Origin: Cupriavidus pampae
Lineage (GTDB): Bacteria; Pseudomonadota; Gammaproteobacteria; Burkholderiales; Burkholderiaceae
Length of the DNA stretch: 64,000 nt
Reading direction: 5' to 3'
Assembly: GCF_914271485.1 (NCBI RefSeq)
Contig: NZ_CAJZAG010000001.1
Span: 310,001-374,000 of the forward strand
Shown here: one piece after another, positions 25,624 through 34,199 of the stretch
How positions within the stretch are numbered: the stretch's first letter is position 1
Layout of the letters: each line of letters opens with the position of its first letter
The notes under the pieces: generated by a model
Database searches by the model: none
Told to the model about the DNA's origin: nothing
The model's input: only the letters and a program-made list of their open reading frames with translations
Translations under genes and position numbers: made by a program

Positions 25624-25863
25624 TTAATCCGGGGAATGCGGGAATTCTGGGGAGTCAAGCTTCGCCGGGACCTTCGGTGGTACCAGCCCTGCAATCAGCC
25701 AGAGGCGCGAAGCCTTGTCATAGGCGCGTCGATGAGCCGGGTCCGCAATCAGCCATTGCATCAAACGGCTGCGTTGGTCTTCATCGAAATCCTCGGCACC
25801 GTGTTCCCGCTGCACCCATTCCCACGCGATCTGCCAATTCGCGTCGTCTTGATTTTGTGTCAT
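25624..25863 (-). CDS. Minimal FecR-N (DUF4880) protein
   Basis: 79-residue protein that consists only of the cytoplasmic N-terminal domain of FecR-type sigma regulators: WQIAWEWVQREHGAED, LMQWLIADPAHRRAYDKASRLW and a short tail. It has no TM helix and no periplasmic FecR domain. It lies 99 bp after the PvdS-like sigma gene on the same strand. In FecR, N-terminal fragments alone can activate the cognate sigma factor, so a pro-sigma or anti-sigma partner role is inferred. A longer frame (GTG at 25914) is possible. Confidence 0.72.
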   Translation of the reverse strand: MTQNQDDANWQIAWEWVQREHGAEDFDEDQRSRLMQWLIADPAHRRAYDKASRLWLIAGLVPPKVPAKLDSPEFPHSPD

Positions 25864-25962
25864 GCGTCGGAAATCCAAACAGTTCTGCTCGGATTCTGAC
25901 ACGACGCCGCGCACTTGTCGTCACCAATTTTCCTGCTGCGGATTTCGGCGTATTACGACAGA

Positions 25963-26499
25963 TCAGTCGGCATACATCAGGTTGCGACAACCCTCGATGG
26001 CCCGCGCGGCATCGGCCAGCAGCGCGTTGACCAATCCCAGCGCACAGTCGAGACGTTCGGCGATCTGCCGCTGCGTCAGGCCGTGGATGCGGTAGAGCTC
26101 ATGGGCATGCCGCGTTCGTTCGGGCAGCTTGGACAGTTCGCGGTCGATCGCGCAGAGCACTTCGTAGTCCTGCAGCGATTTCTGCGGCGAAGCGGCCGCG
26201 CGTAGCTCAATCGTCTCTACTTCGATGTCGTAACAGCGATAGGACGACTCGAGCGTCTGGCGGCGGCAATGATCGAGCGCCAGGTTGCGCACGACCTGGC
26301 AGCAATAGCACAAGGGCCGCTGAATCGCGCCCAGACGTTCGCAGTCGGACAAGCGAATCCAGGCGTCCTGCAGGATGTCTTCCGCGGCTTCGGGGCTTCT
26401 CACGATGCCATGGGCAAGGCGCCTGAGCTGCGCGCGATTCCCCAGAAAAACTTCCGCCAGTGTTTCCGCCGGGGCGAAGACGGAGGCGCTCGTCGACAT
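25963..26499 (-). CDS. PvdS/OrbS-like iron-starvation sigma factor
   Basis: ECF sigma factor of 178 residues. Region 2 is AEDILQDAWIRL and QVVRNLALDHCRRQTLE; region 4 is LSKLPERTRHAHELYRIHGLTQRQIAERLDCALGLVNALLADA. The phrases RNLALDH, LPERTRHAHEXYRIHG and LVN match PvdS of Pseudomonas and OrbS of Burkholderia, which direct siderophore biosynthesis genes, better than FecI. A good ribosome site (AAGGGAGA) sits six bases before the ATG. It lies 108 bp after the STN receptor gene. Its natural target is probably the biosynthesis operon at 36 kb onward, though no clear promoter for it was identified there. Confidence 0.82.
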   Translation of the reverse strand: MSTSASVFAPAETLAEVFLGNRAQLRRLAHGIVRSPEAAEDILQDAWIRLSDCERLGAIQRPLCYCCQVVRNLALDHCRRQTLESSYRCYDIEVETIELRAAASPQKSLQDYEVLCAIDRELSKLPERTRHAHELYRIHGLTQRQIAERLDCALGLVNALLADAARAIEGCRNLMYAD

Positions 26500-26607
26500 G
26501 TTGGTCTCCCTTGATGCAAATTGGACTGAACCATTGCGTTGCTTTCACAAGGTATGACGGAGCACCGCCGGAAATCTGCCAACTATTTTTGGGTGCGGGA
26601 GAAAAAT

Positions 26608-29103
26608 CTAGAACTCGATCCTGGCGCTGAGCTTGAACGTGCGCGGAGCGCCTTGCGTCAGATAGGACGCGCTCGTGAGCCAGTACGCCTTGTTGGTGAG
26701 ATTGTCGATATTGAACCGGACGACCGTGCGGGCGCCGCCGAGGCGTCCTTCGTAGCGGATGCCCGTGTCGAACAGCGTGTAAGCGGGCACCGTCGCGGTA
26801 TTGGCGGAGTCGATCGGCCGCGCGCCGTAGTACTGCAGTCCGCCGGTGAGCGTCAGCCCGGTGTCGCCGAGCCGGTATTCGGTATAGAGCTTGGCCTGCT
26901 GGCGCGGTGTGCCGTCCACGCGCTTGCCGGCCAGCGTCGGATCGCCGGTCTCGTTTTTGGCATCGAGGAACATCACGCTGCCGATCAGTTGCCAGCGTGC
27001 CGTGAGCCGCGTCTTCGCCAGCAGCTCGAGGCCGTCGTAGCGGGACTCGCCATCCTGCGTGAAGACGTTCTGCGCCGTGGTGTAGGTAAGGCCGCGCTGG
27101 ATGCGGAACACGGCAGCGGAGGCGTACCACCGCTGCCGGTCCACCTTGACGCCGGCCTCCACCTGCCGGGTCTTCAGCGGGGCAAACACTTCCTGAGCGT
27201 TTGCCGCCGTCAGCGGCGCGGTGGCGCCTTGTTCCAGCGCCTCCATATAGCTGCCATAGATCGAGAGCGCGGGCAGCGGCTTGAACACCACGGCCCCCGT
27301 CGGCGTATAGGCGGTCTTGTCATACCCGTTGATGCTGTCACGGAGACCATTGCGCCGGAGGCCGGCGATCACATCGAGATGCTCGCCGATATGGAGCGTG
27401 TCCGAAGCGAACACCGCGCGTTGCGTGGTATAGCTGCCCAGCGTGTCGGCGGGCGGCGCCTCGAGGTGCGGATTGTCGAAGCTGCCGGGGTTCGCGAGGT
27501 TGCCGGTGCCCAGCACCGCCTCGTTGGTCACGCTCGAGAAGTACGTGCGAATGCGGCCGTACGAGGTACCGAAAACCAGTTCGTGGCGAATGAATCCGGT
27601 GTGCACGGTGCCCGTGACCAGGGCCTGCACGTCGTCGGTGTCGAACTGGTCGGTACCGCCATATTGCACTTCGGTGTAGTCGCCCACGCGGTTCACGAAC
27701 ATCGAGCCGTTCATATAGACGCGCTCCATCGTGGACCCGCGATAGCGCAGGCTGGCTTTCCAGTTTTCGGCGAACGCCCAGCTGACATCGGTGCCATAGA
27801 CCCTGGCGCGTGTTTCGTAGCTGGTGAACGGCGAGAAAATCCGCCTGCTGCCCGGAATCGCCGGCGGGGGCTGCGCCACCGCGAAGTCGGTTTCACTGCC
27901 GCTCGCGTTCGGGAAGATGCCCCAGCTCGACGAACCCGTGACGCGCCGGTTGACGGTCAGCACGTCCGCACCCCACACCAGATTCGGCAGCACGCGCCAG
28001 TCCACCGCCAGCGACGCGGAGCCCCGTTCGACGCGCCCACCATGCTTGACATAGCTGTCACCCGTTTCGCCGACCACGTTGACGCGGTAGCCGAAGCGAT
28101 CGTCCGTGCCAAAGCGTCCGCCCAGATCGCCGCTCAATAGCATCGTGCCGCTGTCCGTGATCGAGGTCAGGACGTCGCGCTTCGGGGTATCGGTGGGCCG
28201 TTTGCTGATGAAGTTGACGATGCCACCGGGCTGCGCGAAGCCATACAGGAAGCCGCTCGCGCCCTTGAGCACCTGAATCTGCTCGAAGTGTTCCACCGGT
28301 AGATCGCCGCTCCATCCGAAGATGTTGAGGCCGTCGATCTTGCGCCCACTCAGCAGATCGAGCCCCACACCGCGAATCGCGATCTGCGACGACAGGCCGC
28401 CGATGTTGTTGCTGATCGGCGTGACGGAGGCATCGGTTTTCAGGGCGTCGACGAGCGACGCGGCCTGTTGATTGTCCAGTTGATCGCGGGTAATCACCTC
28501 CACGCTGTACGGGAGGTCAACGATCGCGCGATGGCCCATCGCCCCGAGGTCGACCGTGGTGGCACGGTAATTGTCATCGCCGCTGGCGCCAGGTGCGGCC
28601 GTCACGGTCACCTCGGCCAGCATGGAGATGGGCAACGGCGGCGGCACCTCCGGAGCCGGTCCGGTGAGGGCGCTTGGACGCAGCCAGTAGCCGCCGCCCG
28701 CGGTCGCGACGGCCTCGAGCGGCTGTCCGCTCAACAGTGCGCGCAGTGCCTCGGGGACGGTATAGGTGCCACGCAAGCCGTCGCTATGCATCGATGCCGC
28801 CATTGCGGGATCGATCGCAATCGGCACGCCGGCGGCGGCACCGAATTGCGCGAGCGTGACGTCGAGTGGGCCGGGCGCGATATCGAAGCGCTGCGCGGAG
28901 CGCGGGCCGGTTTTGTCGCTGGCCTGATCCGTGACGGGGGCCGTGGTCGTTGCGGTCTGCGCGATGGCGCCTGGCGCAGCCGACGCCATCAAGGCGCCGG
29001 TGCCCGCCATGAGGAACGCGCGCAGGGTGCCGTGCAGCCTGCGCGCGCGGGGCTGGTCGGCAACGCTGCGGCGGCGCGCACCACGATTGGAGTGACGAAG
29101 CAC
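26608..29103 (-). CDS. TonB-dependent siderophore receptor with STN signalling domain
   Basis: Outer-membrane receptor of 831 residues. After a long signal region (about 1-49) comes an STN domain (about 70-125: FDIAPGPLDVTLAQFGAAAGVPIAIDP and YTVPEALRALLSGQPLEAV), which contacts FecR in cell-surface signalling. A plug domain (about 165-300, with IAIRGVGLDLLSG and GASGFLYGFAQPGGIVNFISKRP) and a 22-strand barrel ending in FKLSARIEF follow. The start is a GTG 13 bp after the fecR stop, so it belongs to the fecI-fecR-receptor operon. The plug pattern is of the ferric siderophore (FpvA/FhuA-like) class. Confidence 0.92.
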   Translation of the reverse strand: MLRHSNRGARRRSVADQPRARRLHGTLRAFLMAGTGALMASAAPGAIAQTATTTAPVTDQASDKTGPRSAQRFDIAPGPLDVTLAQFGAAAGVPIAIDPAMAASMHSDGLRGTYTVPEALRALLSGQPLEAVATAGGGYWLRPSALTGPAPEVPPPLPISMLAEVTVTAAPGASGDDNYRATTVDLGAMGHRAIVDLPYSVEVITRDQLDNQQAASLVDALKTDASVTPISNNIGGLSSQIAIRGVGLDLLSGRKIDGLNIFGWSGDLPVEHFEQIQVLKGASGFLYGFAQPGGIVNFISKRPTDTPKRDVLTSITDSGTMLLSGDLGGRFGTDDRFGYRVNVVGETGDSYVKHGGRVERGSASLAVDWRVLPNLVWGADVLTVNRRVTGSSSWGIFPNASGSETDFAVAQPPPAIPGSRRIFSPFTSYETRARVYGTDVSWAFAENWKASLRYRGSTMERVYMNGSMFVNRVGDYTEVQYGGTDQFDTDDVQALVTGTVHTGFIRHELVFGTSYGRIRTYFSSVTNEAVLGTGNLANPGSFDNPHLEAPPADTLGSYTTQRAVFASDTLHIGEHLDVIAGLRRNGLRDSINGYDKTAYTPTGAVVFKPLPALSIYGSYMEALEQGATAPLTAANAQEVFAPLKTRQVEAGVKVDRQRWYASAAVFRIQRGLTYTTAQNVFTQDGESRYDGLELLAKTRLTARWQLIGSVMFLDAKNETGDPTLAGKRVDGTPRQQAKLYTEYRLGDTGLTLTGGLQYYGARPIDSANTATVPAYTLFDTGIRYEGRLGGARTVVRFNIDNLTNKAYWLTSASYLTQGAPRTFKLSARIEF

Positions 29104-29116
29104 TGTACTGCCGAAG

Positions 29117-30109
29117 CTAGCGAGGAAGGACGGTTACCCAATAGGGCGTGATCGCTCGGGTGCGGACGGGTACGGCTTTCGCCAGCAGCATCAGCGCGGC
29201 GTCGGTGTCATCCAGCGGAAACGCGCCGGAGACGCTCAAGGTGGCAAGCGATGGGTCGCAGCGCAGCACCCCGCGACGGTATCGCGCGAGTTCGGCGATG
29301 AAATCGGGCAACGGCATCCGGCGCGCGAGCAGCATGCCGTCGAGCCAGGACCGGCTGGCGAGGTCGAGGGTTTCAGCGGTGCCCACGGCCGTCGCGTTGA
29401 AGCTGGCCTGCTGCCCGGCCGACACCTGCGCGGGCGTGCTGCCGGCCACGGGCGCAATGCGGACCGCGCCTTCGGTTACCGCCACGGAGATCGTGTCGGC
29501 ACGGCCACTGGCGGTGCCAGCGGAGACATCGCGCACCACGAAGCGCGTGCCGAGCGGGACGATATCGCCAAATCGGGTGGCCACGCGCAGGGGCCGATGC
29601 CGTGCGTCCTTCGCCGTGTGCACGGCAATCTCGCCGGTCAGCAGGCGAATGGTGCGGGTGTCGCGGTCGAATGCAACATCGATCGCGGACGCCGTGTTGA
29701 GCGTGACCACCGAGCCGTCGGGCAACTCGATGGTGCGCCGTTCGCCGGGCCCGGTCGACTGGTCCGCGGCAAGACGGTCATAGCGACCGGGTTCGGATAG
29801 AAGCCAGGTACCACCGCCAAGCATCGCCAATGCGCCGATGCCCGCGAGCGATTTGACCATGTCGCGGCGGGAGCGCTGCGTGGCGCTCATGCCCAATGCG
29901 TGACGGGCCACGGCAGGCGGTACGCCCGCCATGCCATCGCGAATGCGCAGGTTGATCGCGCTGATCATCTCCCAGGCCGTCTCATGCTCGGGATCCGCGG
30001 CGCGCCAGCGGGCGCAGGCCACTTCGTCAGCGGCGGTCGCCTCGCCCGATTGGAAGGTTGTCATCCATACAGCGGCCTGCTCGATGACTTTGGCATCCGG
30101 CGCGCCCAT
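29117..30109 (-). CDS. FecR-type transmembrane sigma regulator
   Basis: 330-residue inner-membrane protein that passes the signal from the STN receptor to its sigma factor. The N-terminal cytoplasmic domain (residues 1-75) has the DUF4880 pattern VWMTTFQSGEATAADEVACARWRAADPEHETAWEMI, a TM helix at about 85-105 (IGALAMLGGGTWLL), and a periplasmic FecR domain with IELPDGSVVTLNTASAI and GTRFVVRD, followed by a secretin/STN-like C-terminus. The start ATG overlaps the stop of the fecI gene by one base (TGATG), so it is translationally coupled. Confidence 0.92.
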   Translation of the reverse strand: MGAPDAKVIEQAAVWMTTFQSGEATAADEVACARWRAADPEHETAWEMISAINLRIRDGMAGVPPAVARHALGMSATQRSRRDMVKSLAGIGALAMLGGGTWLLSEPGRYDRLAADQSTGPGERRTIELPDGSVVTLNTASAIDVAFDRDTRTIRLLTGEIAVHTAKDARHRPLRVATRFGDIVPLGTRFVVRDVSAGTASGRADTISVAVTEGAVRIAPVAGSTPAQVSAGQQASFNATAVGTAETLDLASRSWLDGMLLARRMPLPDFIAELARYRRGVLRCDPSLATLSVSGAFPLDDTDAALMLLAKAVPVRTRAITPYWVTVLPR

Positions 30110-30624
30110 CAGCGGTGGACCAACTGGCACAGCTGTACGTAGGCGCGGGTCATGGCTTTCTGCACGACGTTGACCGTCACTTCGAGCTGCTCGGCGATTT
30201 CCTTGTAGGCCAGGCCGTCGATCTGCGACAGCAGGAAGATCTCGCGCACGCGCGGCGGCAGCCGGTCGAGCGCACGGCTGATCTCGGTGAGGGCCTCCAG
30301 CACCAGCGCGCGCGTCTCCGGGGAGGCCACGGTGGCTTCCGGATGGCAGGCCAGCGCGTCCAGATAGGCGCGCTCCAGCGCCAGACGACGGAAATAATCG
30401 GTGGTCAGATTGGTCGAGACGGCCGTCAGGTACGCGCGCGGCTCCCGCAGCGACTCGGCGTCGCCGTGCTTGAGCAGGCGCGCGAAGGTGTCGTGCGCCA
30501 GGTCGGCGGCATTGTCCACGTTACCGAGCTTGCGCGACAGCAGGCCAACCAGCCAACCGTGATGGCTGCGATAGATGCTCGCGAAAGCGTGGCCCGTGCT
30601 TCCGGCCGTATCTGTCAATGCCAT
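30109..30624 (-). CDS. FecI-type ECF sigma factor
   Basis: ECF sigma factor of 171 residues, with region 2 (AADLAHDTFARLL, LTAVSTNLTTDYFRR) and region 4 (LDRLPPRVREIFLLSQIDGLAYKEIAEQLEVTVNVVQKAMTRA). The pattern fits FecI/HurI/PupI sigma factors that transcribe the linked receptor. The frame is open to 30780, but the ATG at 30624 (MALTDTAGS) fits family starts. A Fur box lies about 40 bp upstream, and the gene is coupled to fecR. Confidence 0.9.
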   Translation of the reverse strand: MALTDTAGSTGHAFASIYRSHHGWLVGLLSRKLGNVDNAADLAHDTFARLLKHGDAESLREPRAYLTAVSTNLTTDYFRRLALERAYLDALACHPEATVASPETRALVLEALTEISRALDRLPPRVREIFLLSQIDGLAYKEIAEQLEVTVNVVQKAMTRAYVQLCQLVHR

Positions 30625-30661
30625 GGTGACAATCCCGTCGCGACGCCGCGCGTTTGGAGTT

Positions 30662-30680
30662 ATTGCGAACGATTTGCATT
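30662..30680 (-). promoter_or_regulatory. Probable Fur box of the fecI-fecR-receptor operon
   Basis: On the minus strand the 19-bp AATGCAAATCGTTCGCAAT contains the arms TGCAAAT and GTTCGCA (5 of 7 paired) around a central C, close to the Burkholderiales Fur form with TGCRAAT half-sites. It lies 38 bp upstream of the fecI start. Confidence 0.65.
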
Positions 30681-30734
30681 CTAGTTGTGGTTTAGAGCGT
30701 ACGCAAGTGACGGGAAATGTCCAAAAAATCACAA

Positions 30735-30771
30735 GGTTATCGGCTGGAAGGTGATTTTCCAGCCGATAACC
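30735..30771 (-). terminator. Terminator after the second receptor gene
   Basis: A perfect 15-bp stem (30735-30749 with 30757-30771) and a seven-base loop, followed on the minus strand by a T-rich run (TTGTGATTTTTT). It lies 12 bp after the receptor stop codon and separates this gene from the fecI promoter. Confidence 0.92.
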
Positions 30772-30783
30772 GTTACTCACCGA

Positions 30784-32952
30784 TCAGAAGTCCAGCTGCG
30801 CGCTGAGCTTGAAGACGCGCGGGGCGCCTTGCGTCAGATACGACGCGCTGGTCAGCCAGTAGGCCTTGTTGGTCAGGTTGTCGATATTGAAGCGGAAGGT
30901 GGCACGGTTGCCGTTGACGCGCGTCGTGTAGCGGACGCCGGCATCGAACAGCGTGTAGGACGACAGACGCACCGTATTGGCCGGGTCGATCGGACGCGCG
31001 CCGTAATACTGGACGCCGCCGGTCACCGTGAAGCCGGTATCCCACAGGCGGTATTCCGTGTAGAGCGCCGCCTGCTGCTTGGGCGTGCCATCGACGCGAT
31101 TGCCGTTGATCCCTTCGGCGGCGCTCTCGTTCTTGGCATTGAGGAACAGGACCGTGGCGCCGATCAGCCACTGCGGCGTGGGGCGGATCTTGCCGCCGAT
31201 TTCCAGACCGTCGTAACGCGCTTCGCCGTCCTGCGTGAACAGGCCTTCGGAGGTGGTGTACGTCAGGCCGCGCTTGATGCGGAACACCGCGGCGTTGGCC
31301 GACCAGGTGGAACGGTCCGCTTTCACGCCGACTTCATACTGCTTGCTCTTGAGCGGGGCGAACACCTGATTGGCATTGACGGCCTGCAGCGGTGCCGTGG
31401 CGCCTTGCTCCAGCGATTCCACGTAGCTGGTGTACGCGGACAGCCAGTTGGTCGGCTTGAAGATGATCGCGCCGGTGGGCGTGGTCGCGCTCTTGTCGTA
31501 GTCGTTGACCGTGTCCTTGATGTTGTTGCGGCGCACGCCGACCACGAGGTCGAGGTGTTCGCCGACGTGCATCGTGTCGGAGACGAAGAACGCGCGCTGC
31601 GAGGTGTAGCTGTTCAGCGTATCGGCCGGTTCGGCGCTGAGGTGCGGATTGTCGAAGGTGCCAGGATTGGCCAGGTTGCCCGAGCCCAGCGTGGCGAAGT
31701 TGAAGATGCTGGACGTGTACGAACGAATGCGGCCATACGACGCGCCGAACGTCAGGTCGTGGGTGACGAACCAGGTCTTGACCTTGCCCTGCACCAGGCC
31801 GAGCACGTCGTCGGTCTTGAACTTGTCCGTGCCGCCGTACTGTTCTTCCGTGTAGTCGCCCGCGGCATTGGCATAGATCGAGCCGTTGAGGTAGATCCGG
31901 TCCATCATCGAGCCGCGGTAGGCAATGCGCGCCTTCCAGTCTTCGGCGAAGCCCCAGTCGACCGCGGTGCCCCAGACCTTGGCGCGCGTCTCGTAGCTCG
32001 TGAACGGGGAGTAGATGCGCTTGCTGCCGCGGATGGGCGAGGGCGCTTGCGCCACGGCGAAGTCGTCGTTGAGCCCGGTGGCGTTCGGGAACAGGCCCCA
32101 GCCCGACGAACCCTTGACCACGCGGTCCATGCCGAGGAAGTCGGCGCTCCACACCAGGTTCGGCATGATGCGCCAGTCCAGCGCGACCGATGCCGAGCCG
32201 CGCTTGATGCGGCCGCCATCGTTGACGTAGCTGTCGCCCGCCTCGCCGACCAGCACCGTGCGATAGCCGAAGCGGTCGTCCGGGCCGAAGCGGCCGCCGA
32301 CGTCGCCGCCCAGCAGGAACTGGCCGCTGTCCGTGACGGACGTGAACACGCTGCGCGTCGGCGTGTCGGTGGGGCGCTTGCTGACGAAGTTGACGATGCC
32401 GCCCGGTTGGCCAAAGCCATAGAGGAAGCCGCCGGCGCCCTTCAGTACCTGAATCTGGTCGAAATGTTCCAGCGGCAGGTCGCCGCTCCAGCCGAAGATG
32501 TTCAGGCCGTCGATCTTGCGGCCGTACAGCAGATCCAGCGGAATGCCGCGGATGGCGATCTGCGAGGACAGGCCGCCGATATTGTTCGAGGTGATCGACA
32601 CCGACGCGTCATTCTTGAGCGCCTGCACCAGCGACGTGGCCTGCTGGTTGTCCATCAGTTCGCGCGTCACCACGTCCACGCTATAGGGCGTGTCGAGCAG
32701 GGACTTGTTGCCCATCGCGCCGAGGTTGGTGTTATCCACGCGGTAGAGACTGTCCGTTGCGGTGGCGCTGACCGTCACGGGCGGAAGCGTGGCGACGGGA
32801 CTGGCTGCCGGCGACGTTGCGGTGGCCGCTTCCTGTGCGTGCAGCGCGCCTGCCGTCAGCGTAAGGCCGAGCACGGCGCCGTGTACGGCGAGGGTAAGTC
32901 GGGACAGCCGGAATGGCGTCAGGCCCGTTGCCAACTTCGAGGTGGTTTCCAT
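30784..32952 (-). CDS. TonB-dependent siderophore receptor without STN domain
   Basis: Outer-membrane receptor of 722 residues, a close paralogue of the STN receptor next door: plug and barrel segments are similar throughout (IAIRGIPLDLLYGRKIDGLNIFGWSGDLP, GQPGGIVNFVSKRPTDTP, PHLSAEPADTLNSYTSQRA, FKLSAQLDF). After a signal peptide (about 1-40, ending LHAQ) there is a TonB box region (PPVTVSATATDS) and no signalling domain. It probably does the bulk of ferric-siderophore import, while its partner signals. It has its own transcript with a terminator at 30735. Confidence 0.93.
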   Translation of the reverse strand: METTSKLATGLTPFRLSRLTLAVHGAVLGLTLTAGALHAQEAATATSPAASPVATLPPVTVSATATDSLYRVDNTNLGAMGNKSLLDTPYSVDVVTRELMDNQQATSLVQALKNDASVSITSNNIGGLSSQIAIRGIPLDLLYGRKIDGLNIFGWSGDLPLEHFDQIQVLKGAGGFLYGFGQPGGIVNFVSKRPTDTPTRSVFTSVTDSGQFLLGGDVGGRFGPDDRFGYRTVLVGEAGDSYVNDGGRIKRGSASVALDWRIMPNLVWSADFLGMDRVVKGSSGWGLFPNATGLNDDFAVAQAPSPIRGSKRIYSPFTSYETRAKVWGTAVDWGFAEDWKARIAYRGSMMDRIYLNGSIYANAAGDYTEEQYGGTDKFKTDDVLGLVQGKVKTWFVTHDLTFGASYGRIRSYTSSIFNFATLGSGNLANPGTFDNPHLSAEPADTLNSYTSQRAFFVSDTMHVGEHLDLVVGVRRNNIKDTVNDYDKSATTPTGAIIFKPTNWLSAYTSYVESLEQGATAPLQAVNANQVFAPLKSKQYEVGVKADRSTWSANAAVFRIKRGLTYTTSEGLFTQDGEARYDGLEIGGKIRPTPQWLIGATVLFLNAKNESAAEGINGNRVDGTPKQQAALYTEYRLWDTGFTVTGGVQYYGARPIDPANTVRLSSYTLFDAGVRYTTRVNGNRATFRFNIDNLTNKAYWLTSASYLTQGAPRVFKLSAQLDF

Positions 32953-33065
32953 TGATTGAATAGTTATGGCTTGGTGGATGAAAAAGCTGGTTGCAGGGGC
33001 GGCGCCGCTGTCTTGCTCCCCAAGACTTGCGGCTTCGTCCGCTGCGCCCGTCTGAAAAAAATCGG
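32953..33065 (-). other. Leader of the second receptor gene
   Basis: 113 bp between the receptor and the esterase gene, both on the minus strand. No Fur box or ECF promoter of the TAAA/CGT or GGAAAT kind was recognised; the esterase stop is at 33066 and the receptor ATG at 32952. Confidence 0.4.
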
Positions 33066-34010
33066 CTAGTTGCGTTGGAACGCCCGCGCGAGCGCGGTGG
33101 CGATATGGGTGCGCATCCGCGCGGTTTCGTCCACGACGTTGCCGAGGCGGCCAAAGTCATGGACCACGCCCGGCCAGGTCACCGCTTCGGCGGCAACGCC
33201 GGCGGCCTGGAGCCGACGCGCATAGGCGTGGCCTTCGTCGACGAGTGGGTCGAACTCGGCCAGCAGGATCACGGCAGGCGCGAGGCCGGCAAGATCCGGC
33301 GCTTCGAGCGGGGCGAAGCGCCAGTCCGCGCGGTCCGCCGGCTGGCGCAGGTAGTGGCCGAACATCCATTGCAGGGTTTGCTGCTCGAGCAGGAAGCCGC
33401 TGGCATAGCGCTGGTGCGAGGCCGAGTCCTGATGCGCGCTGGTGCAGGGGTAGAGCAGGAGTTGCAGCAACGGTTGCGGCGTGCCCGCGTTGCGGGCCGC
33501 GATGCAGAGCGCCGTGGCGAGCGTGCCGCCCGCGCTGTCTCCGCCCACCGCGATGCGGGCGGGGTCGAGGCCCAGCGAGCTGGCGTTGGCGCGCAGCCAT
33601 GCCAGCGCGTCTTCCGCATCCAGGAAAGCGGTCGGGAACTTGTGTTCGGGCGCCAGCCGATAGTCGATGGCCAGCACCGCGCAGCCGGCCTCCTGGGCGA
33701 GGTCGCGGCACAGCGAGTCGTGCGAATCCAGCCCGCCGACCACGTAGCCGCCGCCGTGAAAGTACAACAGCACGGGCAAGGGCGCGGGGGCACTGCCCCG
33801 GTACAGCCGGGCCGCCAGTTGATGGCCATCGCGCGCTGGGATGCTCAGTTCCTCGGTATCCACCTCGCTGCCGGGGCCGTCCAGCGCCTGCGTGGCGGCG
33901 TCGTAGACCGCGCGGGCTTCGGCGGGCGTCATGGCGCTCATGGCACGGCGTTTCTGGTCCCCCAGGGCCGCAAGTTCCAGGAACGCTTCGAGATCGGGAT
34001 GCAAAGGCAT
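33066..34010 (-). CDS. HSL-family alpha/beta hydrolase (esterase)
   Basis: Hormone-sensitive-lipase-type esterase of 314 residues. The oxyanion loop HGGGYVVGG is at about residues 85-93, the nucleophile elbow GDSAGG at about 157-162, with Asp in LLAEFDPLVDEG and His in WPGVVHDFG. The HSL family hydrolyses short-chain esters and amides; in this cluster it could trim the siderophore or release iron by ester hydrolysis, but there is no direct evidence. The ATG at 34010 gives MPLHPDLEAFLEL, typical for the family. It is divergent from the acylase gene. Confidence 0.88.
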   Translation of the reverse strand: MPLHPDLEAFLELAALGDQKRRAMSAMTPAEARAVYDAATQALDGPGSEVDTEELSIPARDGHQLAARLYRGSAPAPLPVLLYFHGGGYVVGGLDSHDSLCRDLAQEAGCAVLAIDYRLAPEHKFPTAFLDAEDALAWLRANASSLGLDPARIAVGGDSAGGTLATALCIAARNAGTPQPLLQLLLYPCTSAHQDSASHQRYASGFLLEQQTLQWMFGHYLRQPADRADWRFAPLEAPDLAGLAPAVILLAEFDPLVDEGHAYARRLQAAGVAAEAVTWPGVVHDFGRLGNVVDETARMRTHIATALARAFQRN

Positions 34011-34199
34011 GTTATTTCGCGGTGCGATGACATTATTTCCGGCGCAGTCCGCCGGCCTGAGTCCGGTGAATGACGCCAATCCAGAACCATGACGAAATAG
34101 GAATTATTTTGTTCATGCACGATCCGGGCGTTTGAACAGATGGCGCGGCTGGCCGTCTTCTCCATGCGATCAACGGAATCGGCGAACGGGCGGGCAGTC
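34011..34199. promoter_or_regulatory. Divergent spacer esterase / acylase
   Basis: 189 bp of leader sequence. An AT-rich imperfect palindrome AAATA-GGAAT-TATTT sits at 34095-34109, and TTATTTC is repeated at 34012 and 34033. These look like operator DNA, but no confident Fur or sigma site could be named. Confidence 0.4.

Noticed and set aside
26539..28140. Long plus-strand frames opposite the receptors and FecR (also 30685-32955)
   Set aside because: Antisense shadows of the receptor genes with no domain.
34095..34109. Fur box between esterase and acylase
   Set aside because: The AT-rich palindrome does not match Fur half-sites well; kept only as a possible operator.
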